From: an uncultured Phascolarctobacterium sp.
Lineage (GTDB): Bacteria; Bacillota; Negativicutes; Acidaminococcales; Acidaminococcaceae
Direction of reading: 5' to 3'
Assembly (NCBI RefSeq): GCF_937920985.1
Contig: NZ_CALDXR010000055.1
Location: 1-42,786, forward strand
Length of the DNA: 42,786 bases
Part shown: positions 1 through 8,454 of the stretch, piece after piece
How positions within the stretch are numbered: the stretch's first letter is position 1
Layout of the letters: every line of letters begins with the position of its first letter
Made by a program: the position numbers and the translations under genes
The notes under the pieces: model-generated
Told to the model about the DNA's origin: nothing
The model's input: only the letters and a program-made list of their open reading frames with translations
Databases searched by the model: none

Positions 1-141
1 GGTAGCTGGAAGCGTAATGTTACCTGCAGTTTTGTAAGAACATACTTTAAGTTTAATTGAAGCGGAGAGAAAAGTCAAGTGAGGAGAGAGGAGGTTACTG
101 TTCCTTTCTTCCTAAAAGTTTGTTCCTCAAATAGACAATCT

Positions 142-164
142 TTGACAGTCGCTTATGGTATAAT
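142..164 (+). promoter_or_regulatory. Putative addBA promoter (extended -10)
   Basis: A TATAAT box at 159-164 is preceded by TGG, which gives an extended -10 (TGN-TATAAT). A TTGACA at 142-147 lies only 11 bp upstream, too close to act as its -35. The rest of 1-228 shows no gene. The ribosome binding site is GAAGGAG just before the addB ATG. Confidence 0.5.
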
Positions 165-228
165 AAATGGTATAGAGATTTTATCAAGATTACTTGAAGC
201 ATTAGAGAAGTAAAAGAAGGAGATTGTT

Positions 229-3200
229 ATGGCAAAGTTGATTTATGTACCTCTCGGCTGCAGCCTGCGCTCGCAGCTGGCAGAGGAGCTTTCGCAGCAG
301 CCGTTGGGCGAGGGCGTACTGGTGCTGCCGAACCGCCTGCTGATGGACGAGGTGCGCCGCAATTACCCTAATGTTGAAACCATGGGCATGGACACCTTGG
401 CCAGCAAGCTGATGAATATCAACGGCGGTACCGATTACAAGGAATTGAGCCGTCGCAGTCAGGAGCTGATTGTGCAGGATATTATTGACTACATGATGGA
501 GAACAAGCAGCTTACCGGTATGACCACACACAAGCAGCTGGAATATTTCGGCTCGCTGGCGCATAAAACAGGCTTTGTGAAGGCCATGACCTCACTCGTA
601 AGCCAGCTGTCGCGCTGCGGTGCCACTAAGGACGATATCTACGGCCAAATCCAAAAATCCTTTGAGGAGGATGAGCTGAAGGGCAAGGATTTGGGTGTCT
701 GCAATTTTTATCTGCTTTATCGTCAATATCTGGAAAACAATAACTGGTACGACCTGGAGGGCAAGTATCGTCTGGCAGAGAAGATGTTGGAGAAGCAGGA
801 TTGCAAAATTCCCTGGAAGCATATTTATATCTGCGATTTCTTCAGCCTTGACCAGGTGCAGATAAACTTTCTGCAGGCATTGGCAAAGCATGTGGATAAT
901 CTGGTAATCAGCATGAGCTACGAAGGACGCAGAGTAAGCTCCGACGAAAAGGCGAAGTATGAATCGATTACCAAGTTTATGCGCGCGAGCACGAACACCG
1001 TCAACGCGCTCAAAATTCTTGGTGCGACTGTTGCAAGCCTTGCGGCAGAGGAATTGGGACAAGCTCCGGCAGGCGTTGCTATGCGGCAGCTGCGTCACTT
1101 GGGGCATGCGCCTGCACCGGTAATTGCGGAGGGTGTGGAAAGCTACTGTTTTGCCTCCGATGAGCAGGAGATGCGCTGGGTGCTGAAGCGTATCAAGCAA
1201 CAGCTGGCGCATGAAAAGTGCGCTGCCAATCGCATTGTTGTTGCCGTGCGCGACTTTTCCTTATACAGCGGCCTGCGCCAGCTGGCGGATGAATACGGTG
1301 TGCCGGTGAGCCTGCCGCAGACGACAGCGCTGGTGTCGCAGCCATTGGCTGTTATGCTGCGCCTGCTGCTTACTGCCGCAGGCAGGGGACGTGAGGCGGC
1401 AACGGCCTATCTGGAGCTGCTGAACTGCGAGCTTTTGCGTCTGTTCTTTGATGTGGATGTGGAAACGGCAAGCAGCCTGCGCACGCAAACGTATTTCAAA
1501 ACACGTCAGGAGGCTATGCAGAAAGCACACGAGCTGCTGGGCGATGCAACGGAGCTGTGGCAGCAGCTGGATGCTTTTATAGAAAATACCAAAGCGGAGG
1601 CAACAATCAGCGAATATGCCGGGCAGCTGACGCAGCTTGTGCAATCGCTGCCATTGGAGGAACGTTTGGGCAGCTTGCATAAGCAGGGAGTAGCTATTGA
1701 CTTTATGCTGACCTGCCTGCGTAGCAAGGACGCTGTGCTGAAGGCTGTGCAGCAGCTGGTGCATGATTATGATGTTGCGCACAATCTTACCTATAAGCTG
1801 ACGCTGAGCCAGTGGAACAGCCTGCTGCAGGAGGCCTTGGGACAGGTGCAGCTTACGCTGCGCTTCGGCCGCAGGGACGGCGTACTCTTTACGGAGGTTG
1901 GCAACGTACAGGGCCTGAGCTTTGACAGCGTGTATATTATGGGCCTGCGCGAGGGCGAATTTCCGCAGGCTAAAAACGAAAACTGGATTTATAACGATAC
2001 GGAGCGTAAGCAGCTGGCGGATGCAGGCTATGATTTGCCCACGGTTGGCTCCTCCTTTGATGAGGATGCCTATTTCTTTGCTCAGGCTGTGTGTGCGGCG
2101 CAAAGGGAGCTCATCCTCACTTGGCATGAGGATGTGGGCGAAAGCCTGGCCAGCAGCTATCTGGAGGAAATTTGGAAGCTGTTTTTGCAGCCGGGAAGTG
2201 AGGACAAGCGTCTGGACAAGAACTATGTGAAATCGCAGACGCTGCCTGATTTCGGCGTTGCTTCGGCGGAGGAGGCGTATAGCGACAAGCGCTTTGCTGC
2301 TGCGGATTTGCCGAAAATAGCAGAGCTCAGCGGGCAAAAGGCTCCCTCTGCGGAGCAGCAGTTGGCAGCCAAAGCGGATATTCTGCGTAAGGCACAGCAG
2401 CCGGAATATAACGGCGATTTGCAAAATTCCCTGCCGACGAAGCTGCTGCGTAAGCAAATCGGCAGCCGCTTCAGCGCGAGCAGGCTGGAGGCTTACGCTG
2501 CCTGTCCCTTCCGCTTTTTGGCGGAGAAGGTGTGGCTGGCGCAGTCGGAGGAGGAAGCGGATGATTTGCTGCAGCCGCGTGATGCCGGTGATATTCTGCA
2601 CCAGACGCTGAAGAATTTTGTCGAGCCTTATCTTGGGAGCAAAATTATCGGTGAAACTATGGAAGACCTGACGGAGGAGCTGGAAGCAGTCTTTGAGGAT
2701 GTCTGCACCGCTGCGCGCAATGACGGCAGCAGCACCGTTGCTTCCGTAAACGAGGATATCTGGCAGGTGGAAAAGCAGCGCTTATGGCGTATGCTGGTGC
2801 GCTGGCTGCACTTTGAATATGCCGACCAGCAGCGTTGGGGAGGCTTTACGCCGCAGGCCGTGGAATGGGATTTTAGCTCTAAAAACGGCAAGCCCTTGTA
2901 CCTGACGCTCAGTGACGGCAGTGATGTATCGCTCATCGGCAGAGTTGACAGAATCGACAGCGACGGCGAGCATGCCTTTATCACGGACTATAAAAGCGGC
3001 ACTCCTCCCACAGGCAGTGCGATGGAGCAAGGGCTCGACCTGCAGCTGCCGGTGTATCTGCTGGCGGTGGCGGAGCTTTCCAAGGAGCAGCTTGCAGTCA
3101 GCGGCGGCTGCTATTATTCGCTGAAGGAGGGCAAGCGTAAAAGTGCCTTTTTGCTGGAAAGCGTGGGCAACAGCGACTTGCCGTATAAAAAGCCGAAGAA

Positions 3201-3396
3201 CGCCGCAGAGCTGACCTGGGATAGCTTTAAGCAGGAAAAAGAGCAGCTGCTGAAGGATTATATAGAAAGAATTTATGCAGGCGATTTTGCATTGGCAGGC
3301 TGCAGGCGCTGCGATGTATATTGCCCGTTACATGATATTTGCCGTGTGCAGCTGGTGAGCGGCGACGGCGGACAGGGAGGCGAGAGCGATGAGTAA
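229..3396 (+). CDS. addB: AddB: ATP-dependent helicase/deoxyribonuclease subunit B
   Basis: This is the AddB subunit of the AddAB helicase-nuclease, which processes double-strand breaks and loads RecA. At 1055 residues it is near the usual AddB length of about 1100-1170. The C-terminal PD-(D/E)XK nuclease is visible: a Cys in YAACPFRF (residue 759), the catalytic ITDYKSGTPP segment near residue 920, and a C-terminal Cys cluster (1025, 1028, 1032, 1038) that fits the AddB iron-sulfur 'staple'. The N-terminus (YVPLGCSLRSQL) lacks the GxxGSGKT Walker A found in Bacillus AddB, so this subunit probably does not hydrolyse ATP, as also seen in streptococcal RexB. The ATG follows a good SD, and the gene overlaps addA by 8 bp, indicating coupled translation. 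Confidence 0.95.
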   Translation: MAKLIYVPLGCSLRSQLAEELSQQPLGEGVLVLPNRLLMDEVRRNYPNVETMGMDTLASKLMNINGGTDYKELSRRSQELIVQDIIDYMMENKQLTGMTTHKQLEYFGSLAHKTGFVKAMTSLVSQLSRCGATKDDIYGQIQKSFEEDELKGKDLGVCNFYLLYRQYLENNNWYDLEGKYRLAEKMLEKQDCKIPWKHIYICDFFSLDQVQINFLQALAKHVDNLVISMSYEGRRVSSDEKAKYESITKFMRASTNTVNALKILGATVASLAAEELGQAPAGVAMRQLRHLGHAPAPVIAEGVESYCFASDEQEMRWVLKRIKQQLAHEKCAANRIVVAVRDFSLYSGLRQLADEYGVPVSLPQTTALVSQPLAVMLRLLLTAAGRGREAATAYLELLNCELLRLFFDVDVETASSLRTQTYFKTRQEAMQKAHELLGDATELWQQLDAFIENTKAEATISEYAGQLTQLVQSLPLEERLGSLHKQGVAIDFMLTCLRSKDAVLKAVQQLVHDYDVAHNLTYKLTLSQWNSLLQEALGQVQLTLRFGRRDGVLFTEVGNVQGLSFDSVYIMGLREGEFPQAKNENWIYNDTERKQLADAGYDLPTVGSSFDEDAYFFAQAVCAAQRELILTWHEDVGESLASSYLEEIWKLFLQPGSEDKRLDKNYVKSQTLPDFGVASAEEAYSDKRFAAADLPKIAELSGQKAPSAEQQLAAKADILRKAQQPEYNGDLQNSLPTKLLRKQIGSRFSASRLEAYAACPFRFLAEKVWLAQSEEEADDLLQPRDAGDILHQTLKNFVEPYLGSKIIGETMEDLTEELEAVFEDVCTAARNDGSSTVASVNEDIWQVEKQRLWRMLVRWLHFEYADQQRWGGFTPQAVEWDFSSKNGKPLYLTLSDGSDVSLIGRVDRIDSDGEHAFITDYKSGTPPTGSAMEQGLDLQLPVYLLAVAELSKEQLAVSGGCYYSLKEGKRKSAFLLESVGNSDLPYKKPKNAAELTWDSFKQEKEQLLKDYIERIYAGDFALAGCRRCDVYCPLHDICRVQLVSGDGGQGGESDE

Positions 3397-6300
3397 GAAT
3401 CCTACACCGGAGCAGGCTTTGGCGATAAATACGATTAAAAGCAATGTTTCGCTGCTCGCCGGTGCCGGCAGCGGTAAAACCTATGTGCTGATGAAGCGCT
3501 TTGTGCAAATTCTGCGCGCTGATTTGAGCGTTAATCCCACGAATATTGTGGCGATAACCTTTACGCGCAAGGCTGCCGACGAAATCAAGGGGCGTGTACG
3601 TCAGGCTGTAAGCGAATGTGTGGAGCAGGCGCAGAATGATTTGGAAAGACTGCGCTGGCAGGAGCATCTGCAGAAGGTGGAGAGTGCGCCGATAAGCACG
3701 ATTCATAGCCTGTGCAGCCGTATTTTGAGAGATAACCCGGTAGAAACACAGCTTGATCCGGAATTTACGATTTTAGAGGATTTTGAAGCGCAGGACTTTT
3801 TTAAAGAAACGCTGCAGCAATATTTACGCAAAAATATCAAGGAAAACGCTGCCCTGCGCAGGCTGGTGCAAACCTACGGCGTCAACAGCTTCGTTAATCA
3901 GGTTACGGCGCTGGGGGACAAGCTGTCGGAGCTGGTGCGTGAAGATAATCTGGCAGAGCCTTATCTTAAGGCGAAGGAAGAACTGCCGGCCCTGCAGCAG
4001 AAGCTGTTTGCTGCTGTGCGCGAGGTAATCGAAGCGCGCGAGGCTTTGGGGGCAAAGACCAAGGGACGCCAGACCTTGACGGAGGCAGCAGGACTGCTGG
4101 ACGAAATGCAAAAGCAGCTGCTGGCGCCGGAGCCGGATTGCTCCCTGTTGGATGCGTCGGGCGTTGTTAAGGTTAGCGGCAAGGCGTTGGCAGCGGAGCT
4201 GACTAATTTAAAAAATCTGCGTCAGGAGCTGAACAATGTACTTTTGAACGCCAAGGGCTGCGATTTAGTGCAGGATTGGCTCGCCGTGCTGCAGGAGTTT
4301 TATGCCTGCCTGAGCGCACGCAAGCAGGAAAATAATGTCCTGTTTAATGATGATCTGGATTTGCTGGCCATCGAGCATTTGCAGAAGAATGAGGCGCTGC
4401 GGCAAAAGTATCAGGAGCGCTATAAATATATTATGGTAGACGAGTTCCAGGACACCAACGAACGCCAGCGTCAGCTGATTTATCTGCTCTGCGGCAATAA
4501 GCTGGATAATACGAATAATCTTTTTATCGTCGGTGACGTAAAGCAGTCTATTTATCGTTTCCGTCATGCGGATGTCAGCGTCTTTAATAGGGTAAAAGAG
4601 GATATTGCGCAGAATGCTGGCAAAAACCTTGGCATGAAAACCAACTTCCGCAGCACGCAAAGCATTGTCGAAAGCTGTAATACCGCCTTTTGTCAGCTGA
4701 TGGATTTGCCGAAGGAGGAAATCTGCCTGGAGCATCACGAGGGTGCTAACACCGGCGGCGCTAAGGTTTGCCTGCTGCAGGTGCCGTATAAATCCAAGGA
4801 TGATGACCTGGGCGCTAAAGAGGATAAATGGCAGAAGGAGGCAGAGGCAATCGCCGCCTATCTGCAGCAGGAGCTGCCCAAGGTTGAGCCGCAGCTCAGG
4901 CCGGGGGCAAGCAAGGCTATTTTGCTGCGAGCAATGACGCATTGCGAAATTTTGCGCCAGACGCTGCAAGGCTACGGCATAAATTGCGTAGTAGTTAAGG
5001 GCAAGGGTTTTTATGAGCAGCAGGAGGTTCTGGATATTCTGAATCTGCTGGCTGCGCTGCACAACCGGTACGCAAGCCTGGAGCTGGCAGGTGCTTTGCG
5101 CTCCAACTATTTCGGCCTGAACGATGCTACACTGACGCAGCTTTTCTGGCAGACGGGCAAGGACAGACAGCTGTGGGACGTTTTGCAGGCTGTCGGCAGC
5201 GGTGAGCTGCAGCTGAACCTGCAGCCGGAGCAGCAGGCGCTGGCTATGCGGGCTGCCGAACGCTTACGCAGCCTGCGTCAGGCAGCAGCGCTGATGGCAC
5301 TGCCGGAGCTGTTTGCACAGCTTTGGGACGAGCTGAAGCCGGAATTCGTTCTGTCGCAGCAGGAAAACGGCCCGAGCAAGCTGGCCAATGTCAAAAAGCT
5401 GCGCCGCCTGGCACAGCAGTATTGCCAGACGAAGCAGGCTTCGCTGGCGGAATGGCTGCAAAACGTTAAGGATTTGCGCGCAAGCAGCAGCAAGGAGCCT
5501 GCCGCTACCGTACAGGCCGATGATGCACTGCAGATTATGACGATACATAATTCCAAGGGCTTGGAATTCGATCTGGTTATTTTACCGCAGCTAGATAAAT
5601 CAGTGAAGGGCGATACTGCGTCTATCAAATATTTGCCCGGCAAGGAAGGCGAGCAGGGACTTTTGGGCATCAAGGTACCCGATAAGGAAATGCAGCTGCA
5701 AAACAGCGGCGTGTACGAGCTGGCGAAGGCGCGCGACAAGGTGCTGGAAGAGGAAGAAGCCAGACGCTTGCTGTACGTTGCTATGACGCGTGCGCAAAAG
5801 CAGCTTTTAATGGTCGGTACGGTGGCGGAAGAAAAGCTGCCGGAGGCTGTTATCGGGTTGCCTGCCGCCAAGGGCTGGTGGCAGCAGCTTCAGGCAGTAT
5901 ACGAGGCTGACTGGGAAAAGCAGGAAAGCAGCTGTCCATGGGTACGCCTTTTGTGTGCTGATGCTTTAAGCCCGGCTGTTGTGCAGCAGGGCGAGCAGCA
6001 GCAGCTGGTGCTGGAACCGTTGGCCTTGGCACCGCTGCCTGCCTACGCAGCCTGCGGCCGCACTTGCTTTACGGCAAGTGCGCTGCAGACGTATCTGCAT
6101 TGCCAGCGCCAGTACTACTACCAGCAGGTTCTGGCGCTGCCCGAGCTGGAGCAGACAGTTGCTGACGAGCAGGCGCGTGAGCTGCCGGCAAGTGTAATCG
6201 GCAGTATTGTGCACAAAGCGCTGGAGCTGTATAATGGCTATAATGCGGAGGCTGTTTTTGCCATTGCGTTGGATGAATTTGCTCCCGGCGCTGCAGCAAC

Positions 6301-6778
6301 ACAGGCCAAGAGTATGTTTGATGCTTATATTGTCAGCGATTTGTATAAAGCATTGCCCAAAAAGCAGAAGCGTGAATTAGAATTTGTACAGCCTCTGCAG
6401 CAGGAGCTGGCGGCTGAGGGCGTAATTGATTTGCTGTCCTTTGACGAAGATGATAATATGATTATAGTGGACTATAAAACAGGTACGCCGCCGGAGCCTG
6501 ACGAGGTGAAGCTGGGCTATGCTTATCAGCTGGCGCTGTATAAGGATGCTGCGGAAAAGCTGTACCCCGGCAAAAGAGTTGTGCGCGCCGAGCTGCACTT
6601 TTTGCAGAACATGAGCGTCTGGCAGCTGCCGTTGGATAAATCGTACCTGCAGGAAGCAATAGAGCTGTGCGAGGAAATCAGCGGTAAGGGCGAGGAGGAC
6701 GATTTCGCCTGCATCTGTAACGAAAGCTGTGCTTACTGTCACTATGCATATCTGTGTCCGCAAAAGAATAAAGAATAG
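3389..6778 (+). CDS. addA: AddA: ATP-dependent helicase/nuclease subunit A
   Basis: AddA is the UvrD-like motor and nuclease subunit of AddAB. It has 1129 residues. Walker A is AGAGSGKT (residues 24-31), Walker B/motif II is VDEFQDT near residue 350, and motif VI is LLYVAMTRAQKQL near residue 795. The C-terminal RecB-like nuclease carries IIVDYKTGTPP near residue 1025. Unusually, this nuclease also has a Cys set like the AddB Fe-S staple: C905 (YLHCQRQYYYQ) and C1114-x2-C1117-x5-C1123 near the C-terminus. The start codon lies inside the addB 3' end, so the two chains are probably made in equal amounts. Function is secure; the metal cluster is inference. Confidence 0.95.
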   Translation: MSKNPTPEQALAINTIKSNVSLLAGAGSGKTYVLMKRFVQILRADLSVNPTNIVAITFTRKAADEIKGRVRQAVSECVEQAQNDLERLRWQEHLQKVESAPISTIHSLCSRILRDNPVETQLDPEFTILEDFEAQDFFKETLQQYLRKNIKENAALRRLVQTYGVNSFVNQVTALGDKLSELVREDNLAEPYLKAKEELPALQQKLFAAVREVIEAREALGAKTKGRQTLTEAAGLLDEMQKQLLAPEPDCSLLDASGVVKVSGKALAAELTNLKNLRQELNNVLLNAKGCDLVQDWLAVLQEFYACLSARKQENNVLFNDDLDLLAIEHLQKNEALRQKYQERYKYIMVDEFQDTNERQRQLIYLLCGNKLDNTNNLFIVGDVKQSIYRFRHADVSVFNRVKEDIAQNAGKNLGMKTNFRSTQSIVESCNTAFCQLMDLPKEEICLEHHEGANTGGAKVCLLQVPYKSKDDDLGAKEDKWQKEAEAIAAYLQQELPKVEPQLRPGASKAILLRAMTHCEILRQTLQGYGINCVVVKGKGFYEQQEVLDILNLLAALHNRYASLELAGALRSNYFGLNDATLTQLFWQTGKDRQLWDVLQAVGSGELQLNLQPEQQALAMRAAERLRSLRQAAALMALPELFAQLWDELKPEFVLSQQENGPSKLANVKKLRRLAQQYCQTKQASLAEWLQNVKDLRASSSKEPAATVQADDALQIMTIHNSKGLEFDLVILPQLDKSVKGDTASIKYLPGKEGEQGLLGIKVPDKEMQLQNSGVYELAKARDKVLEEEEARRLLYVAMTRAQKQLLMVGTVAEEKLPEAVIGLPAAKGWWQQLQAVYEADWEKQESSCPWVRLLCADALSPAVVQQGEQQQLVLEPLALAPLPAYAACGRTCFTASALQTYLHCQRQYYYQQVLALPELEQTVADEQARELPASVIGSIVHKALELYNGYNAEAVFAIALDEFAPGAAATQAKSMFDAYIVSDLYKALPKKQKRELEFVQPLQQELAAEGVIDLLSFDEDDNMIIVDYKTGTPPEPDEVKLGYAYQLALYKDAAEKLYPGKRVVRAELHFLQNMSVWQLPLDKSYLQEAIELCEEISGKGEEDDFACICNESCAYCHYAYLCPQKNKE

Positions 6779-6786
6779 GTGATATA

Positions 6787-6990
6787 ATGGAGATTTTTGC
6801 TAAATTGGAAAGCTGGGATTATCTGGCGGCGGCCATGCTGCTGTTTTCCGCATGGCTGCTGCTGGGCGGCATCGGCCGTCTGCAGAAGAGCGACCCGGAG
6901 CGTGTTGATGTGAAAAAGCTGCGCATCCGTGCCTGCGGTGGTTTGGTTGCGGGCGCTTTGTATCTGGCCTGTCGCTATCTGCAGCTGTAA
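6787..6990 (+). CDS. Small hydrophobic membrane protein, unknown function
   Basis: This encodes a 67-residue protein I do not recognise. Two hydrophobic stretches can be seen: about residues 13-29 (YLAAAMLLFSAWLLLGG) and 50-66 (CGGLVAGALYLACRYLQ), separated by a basic/acidic segment (LQKSDPERVDVKKLRIR). It would form a membrane hairpin. It starts 8 bp after addA with an AGGTGAT ribosome-binding sequence overlapping the addA stop, so it is probably co-transcribed and translated with addBA. Codon use matches the neighbours. It may be membrane-located, but nothing ties it to recombination. Confidence 0.7.
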   Translation: MEIFAKLESWDYLAAAMLLFSAWLLLGGIGRLQKSDPERVDVKKLRIRACGGLVAGALYLACRYLQL

Positions 6991-7008
6991 TATTGCCGGC
7001 AGTTAAAC

Positions 7009-7038
7009 TTGCGTGCGGCTTTCATTAAGGTATATAAT
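7009..7038 (+). promoter_or_regulatory. Promoter for the M20 peptidase gene
   Basis: TTGCGT (7009-7014) and TATAAT (7033-7038) are separated by 18 bp, about 35 bp before the start codon. This separates the peptidase from the addBA unit. Confidence 0.65.
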
Positions 7039-7073
7039 ATGCTTATATATTAAACTACTACGAGGTGACTGTA

Positions 7074-8195
7074 ATGATAAACAAAACAAGATTGATTGAT
7101 GAATTTATAGAGCTGGTAAGCGTTCCCTGCCCCAGTAAGGATGAAAAGCAGGAAGCGGAGCTGATTATGGCGAAGCTGCGCGAGCTTGGTCTGGAGCCGG
7201 AGATGGATAAGGCACACGAAAAAACCGGCGGTACCTGCGGTAATGTGTGGGCCTATGTAAAGGGCACTGTGCCGAATGCTCCGAAGCTGCTGTTCGAAGC
7301 GCACATGGATTCCGTAGCACCGACAACAGGCACCAAGGTTGTCCGCAAGGACGGCGTGCTGTACAGCGATGGTACCACAACTCTGGGCGGTGACGACAAG
7401 GTTGGCGTTGCTGCCATGCTGGAGGCGGTGCGCGCACTGAAGGAGGATGGTGTAGCTCACGGCGACGTGCAGCTGTGCTTTACCGTCAGCGAGGAAATCG
7501 GCTGCCTGGGCGTAGTAAACATGGACCAAAGCTGGATTAAGGCCGATTACGGCTATTGCATGGATATCGGCGGTGCACCGGGCGAAATTACCTACGCTGC
7601 ACCGAAGCTGTACGATATTTATGTAACCGTCAAGGGCAAGGCTGCCCATGCAGGCATTGCTCCGGAAGAAGGCGTCAATGCGATTATGCTGGCGGCGGAC
7701 GCTCTGTCCAAGCTGCCTGCTTATGGTCGTCTGGACAGCGAAACCACCTTTAACATTGGCATGTTCAATGCAGGCGTAGGCACCAACATCGTTTGCCCGG
7801 AGGCTAAATTTGTCATTGATATGCGTTCTCTGAACGTACCGCGTCTGGAAGCGTTGAAGGATTCTACTATCGCGCTGATTAAAGAAGCTGTTGAAGCCGG
7901 CGGCGGTCAGGTTGAATTCGACGTAGTGGAAGGCTGTCCTGCTGTGGAGCTGAACAAGGACCACGAATGCATTAAGCTGGCAGCACGCGCTGCGGAAACA
8001 CTGGGCTTCCCGGTAGAGCTGAAAACAACCGGCGGCTGCAGCGACGGCAACTATCTTTGCGGCTACGGCCTGCCCTGCGGCCTGTTGGCAACCGGCATGA
8101 GCAACGTGCATACTACTGCGGAATATCTGAAGGAAGAGGACCTGTACAACACTGCACGCTGGACCTACGAAATTATTAAAGAGGCAGCGAAGTAA
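7074..8195 (+). CDS. M20 family metallopeptidase (peptidase T-like tripeptidase)
   Basis: This is a zinc-dependent cytosolic exopeptidase of the M20 family, closest in appearance to the PepT-like (tripeptide aminopeptidase) branch. Visible motifs are the metal-binding EAHMDSV near residue 75, GGDDKVGVAAML (bridging Asp) near 105, the catalytic SEEIGCLG near 141, the dimerisation/lid segment KGKAAHAGIAPEEG, and the C-terminal NVHTTAEYL histidine. Length (373) is normal. I chose ATG 7074 because the alternative GTG at 7065 lies within the Shine-Dalgarno sequence GAGGTGA. It stands alone with its own promoter. Substrate is inferred from family only. Confidence 0.85.
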   Translation: MINKTRLIDEFIELVSVPCPSKDEKQEAELIMAKLRELGLEPEMDKAHEKTGGTCGNVWAYVKGTVPNAPKLLFEAHMDSVAPTTGTKVVRKDGVLYSDGTTTLGGDDKVGVAAMLEAVRALKEDGVAHGDVQLCFTVSEEIGCLGVVNMDQSWIKADYGYCMDIGGAPGEITYAAPKLYDIYVTVKGKAAHAGIAPEEGVNAIMLAADALSKLPAYGRLDSETTFNIGMFNAGVGTNIVCPEAKFVIDMRSLNVPRLEALKDSTIALIKEAVEAGGGQVEFDVVEGCPAVELNKDHECIKLAARAAETLGFPVELKTTGGCSDGNYLCGYGLPCGLLATGMSNVHTTAEYLKEEDLYNTARWTYEIIKEAAK

Positions 8196-8220
8196 ATCAT
8201 ACTGTTCACGTATAGTTTTC

Positions 8221-8249
8221 TTGACTGGAAGAAAATTTGACGCTATAAT
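8221..8249 (+). promoter_or_regulatory. Promoter of the rib operon
   Basis: TTGACT (8221-8226) and TATAAT (8244-8249) with an exact 17 bp spacer. It lies about 20 bp before the start of the FMN riboswitch. Confidence 0.85.
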
Positions 8250-8267
8250 AAAAATAACTTCATAATG

Positions 8268-8382
8268 TAACCTTTGGGGCAGGGTGCAATTCCCGATCGG
8301 CGGTAAAGTCCGCTAGCGCAGCAGCGCATGAACCGGTGTGATTCCGGTACCGACAGTATAGTCTGGATGAGAAAAGGTGGCA
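8268..8382 (+). promoter_or_regulatory. FMN riboswitch (RFN element)
   Basis: The conserved RFN blocks are present in order: TTTGGGGCAGGGTGCAATTCCC, the GGCGGTAAAG turn, AGCGCATGAACCGGTGTGATTCCGG in the middle arms, and AGTCTGGATGAGAAAAGG at the 3' end (given here as family landmarks, contiguous in 8273-8377). It sits between the rib promoter and ribD and is followed by an intrinsic terminator. FMN binding is expected to favour termination and lower expression of the whole rib operon. Confidence 0.95.
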
Positions 8383-8395
8383 AAACTGTATTTTT

Positions 8396-8435
8396 ACCGC
8401 ATATAGGCTCCTTAGGTCTTTATGCGGTTTTTTAT
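8396..8435 (+). terminator. Intrinsic terminator of the FMN riboswitch
   Basis: ACCGCATA (8396-8403) pairs with TATGCGGT (8421-8428), followed by a T-rich tract. It lies just before the ribD ribosome binding site, so it is the likely expression platform. An ATG at 8422 falls within its right arm and is not a plausible ribD start. Confidence 0.85.
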
Positions 8436-8454
8436 ATTACTGGAAGGTGATATT

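Noticed and set aside
142..164. TTGACA-TATAAT pair before addB as a standard promoter
   Set aside because: The spacer is only 11 bp; an extended -10 is the better reading.
8422..8454. ATG 8422 as the ribD start
   Set aside because: It lies in the right arm of the riboswitch terminator, and the added residues do not resemble RibD.
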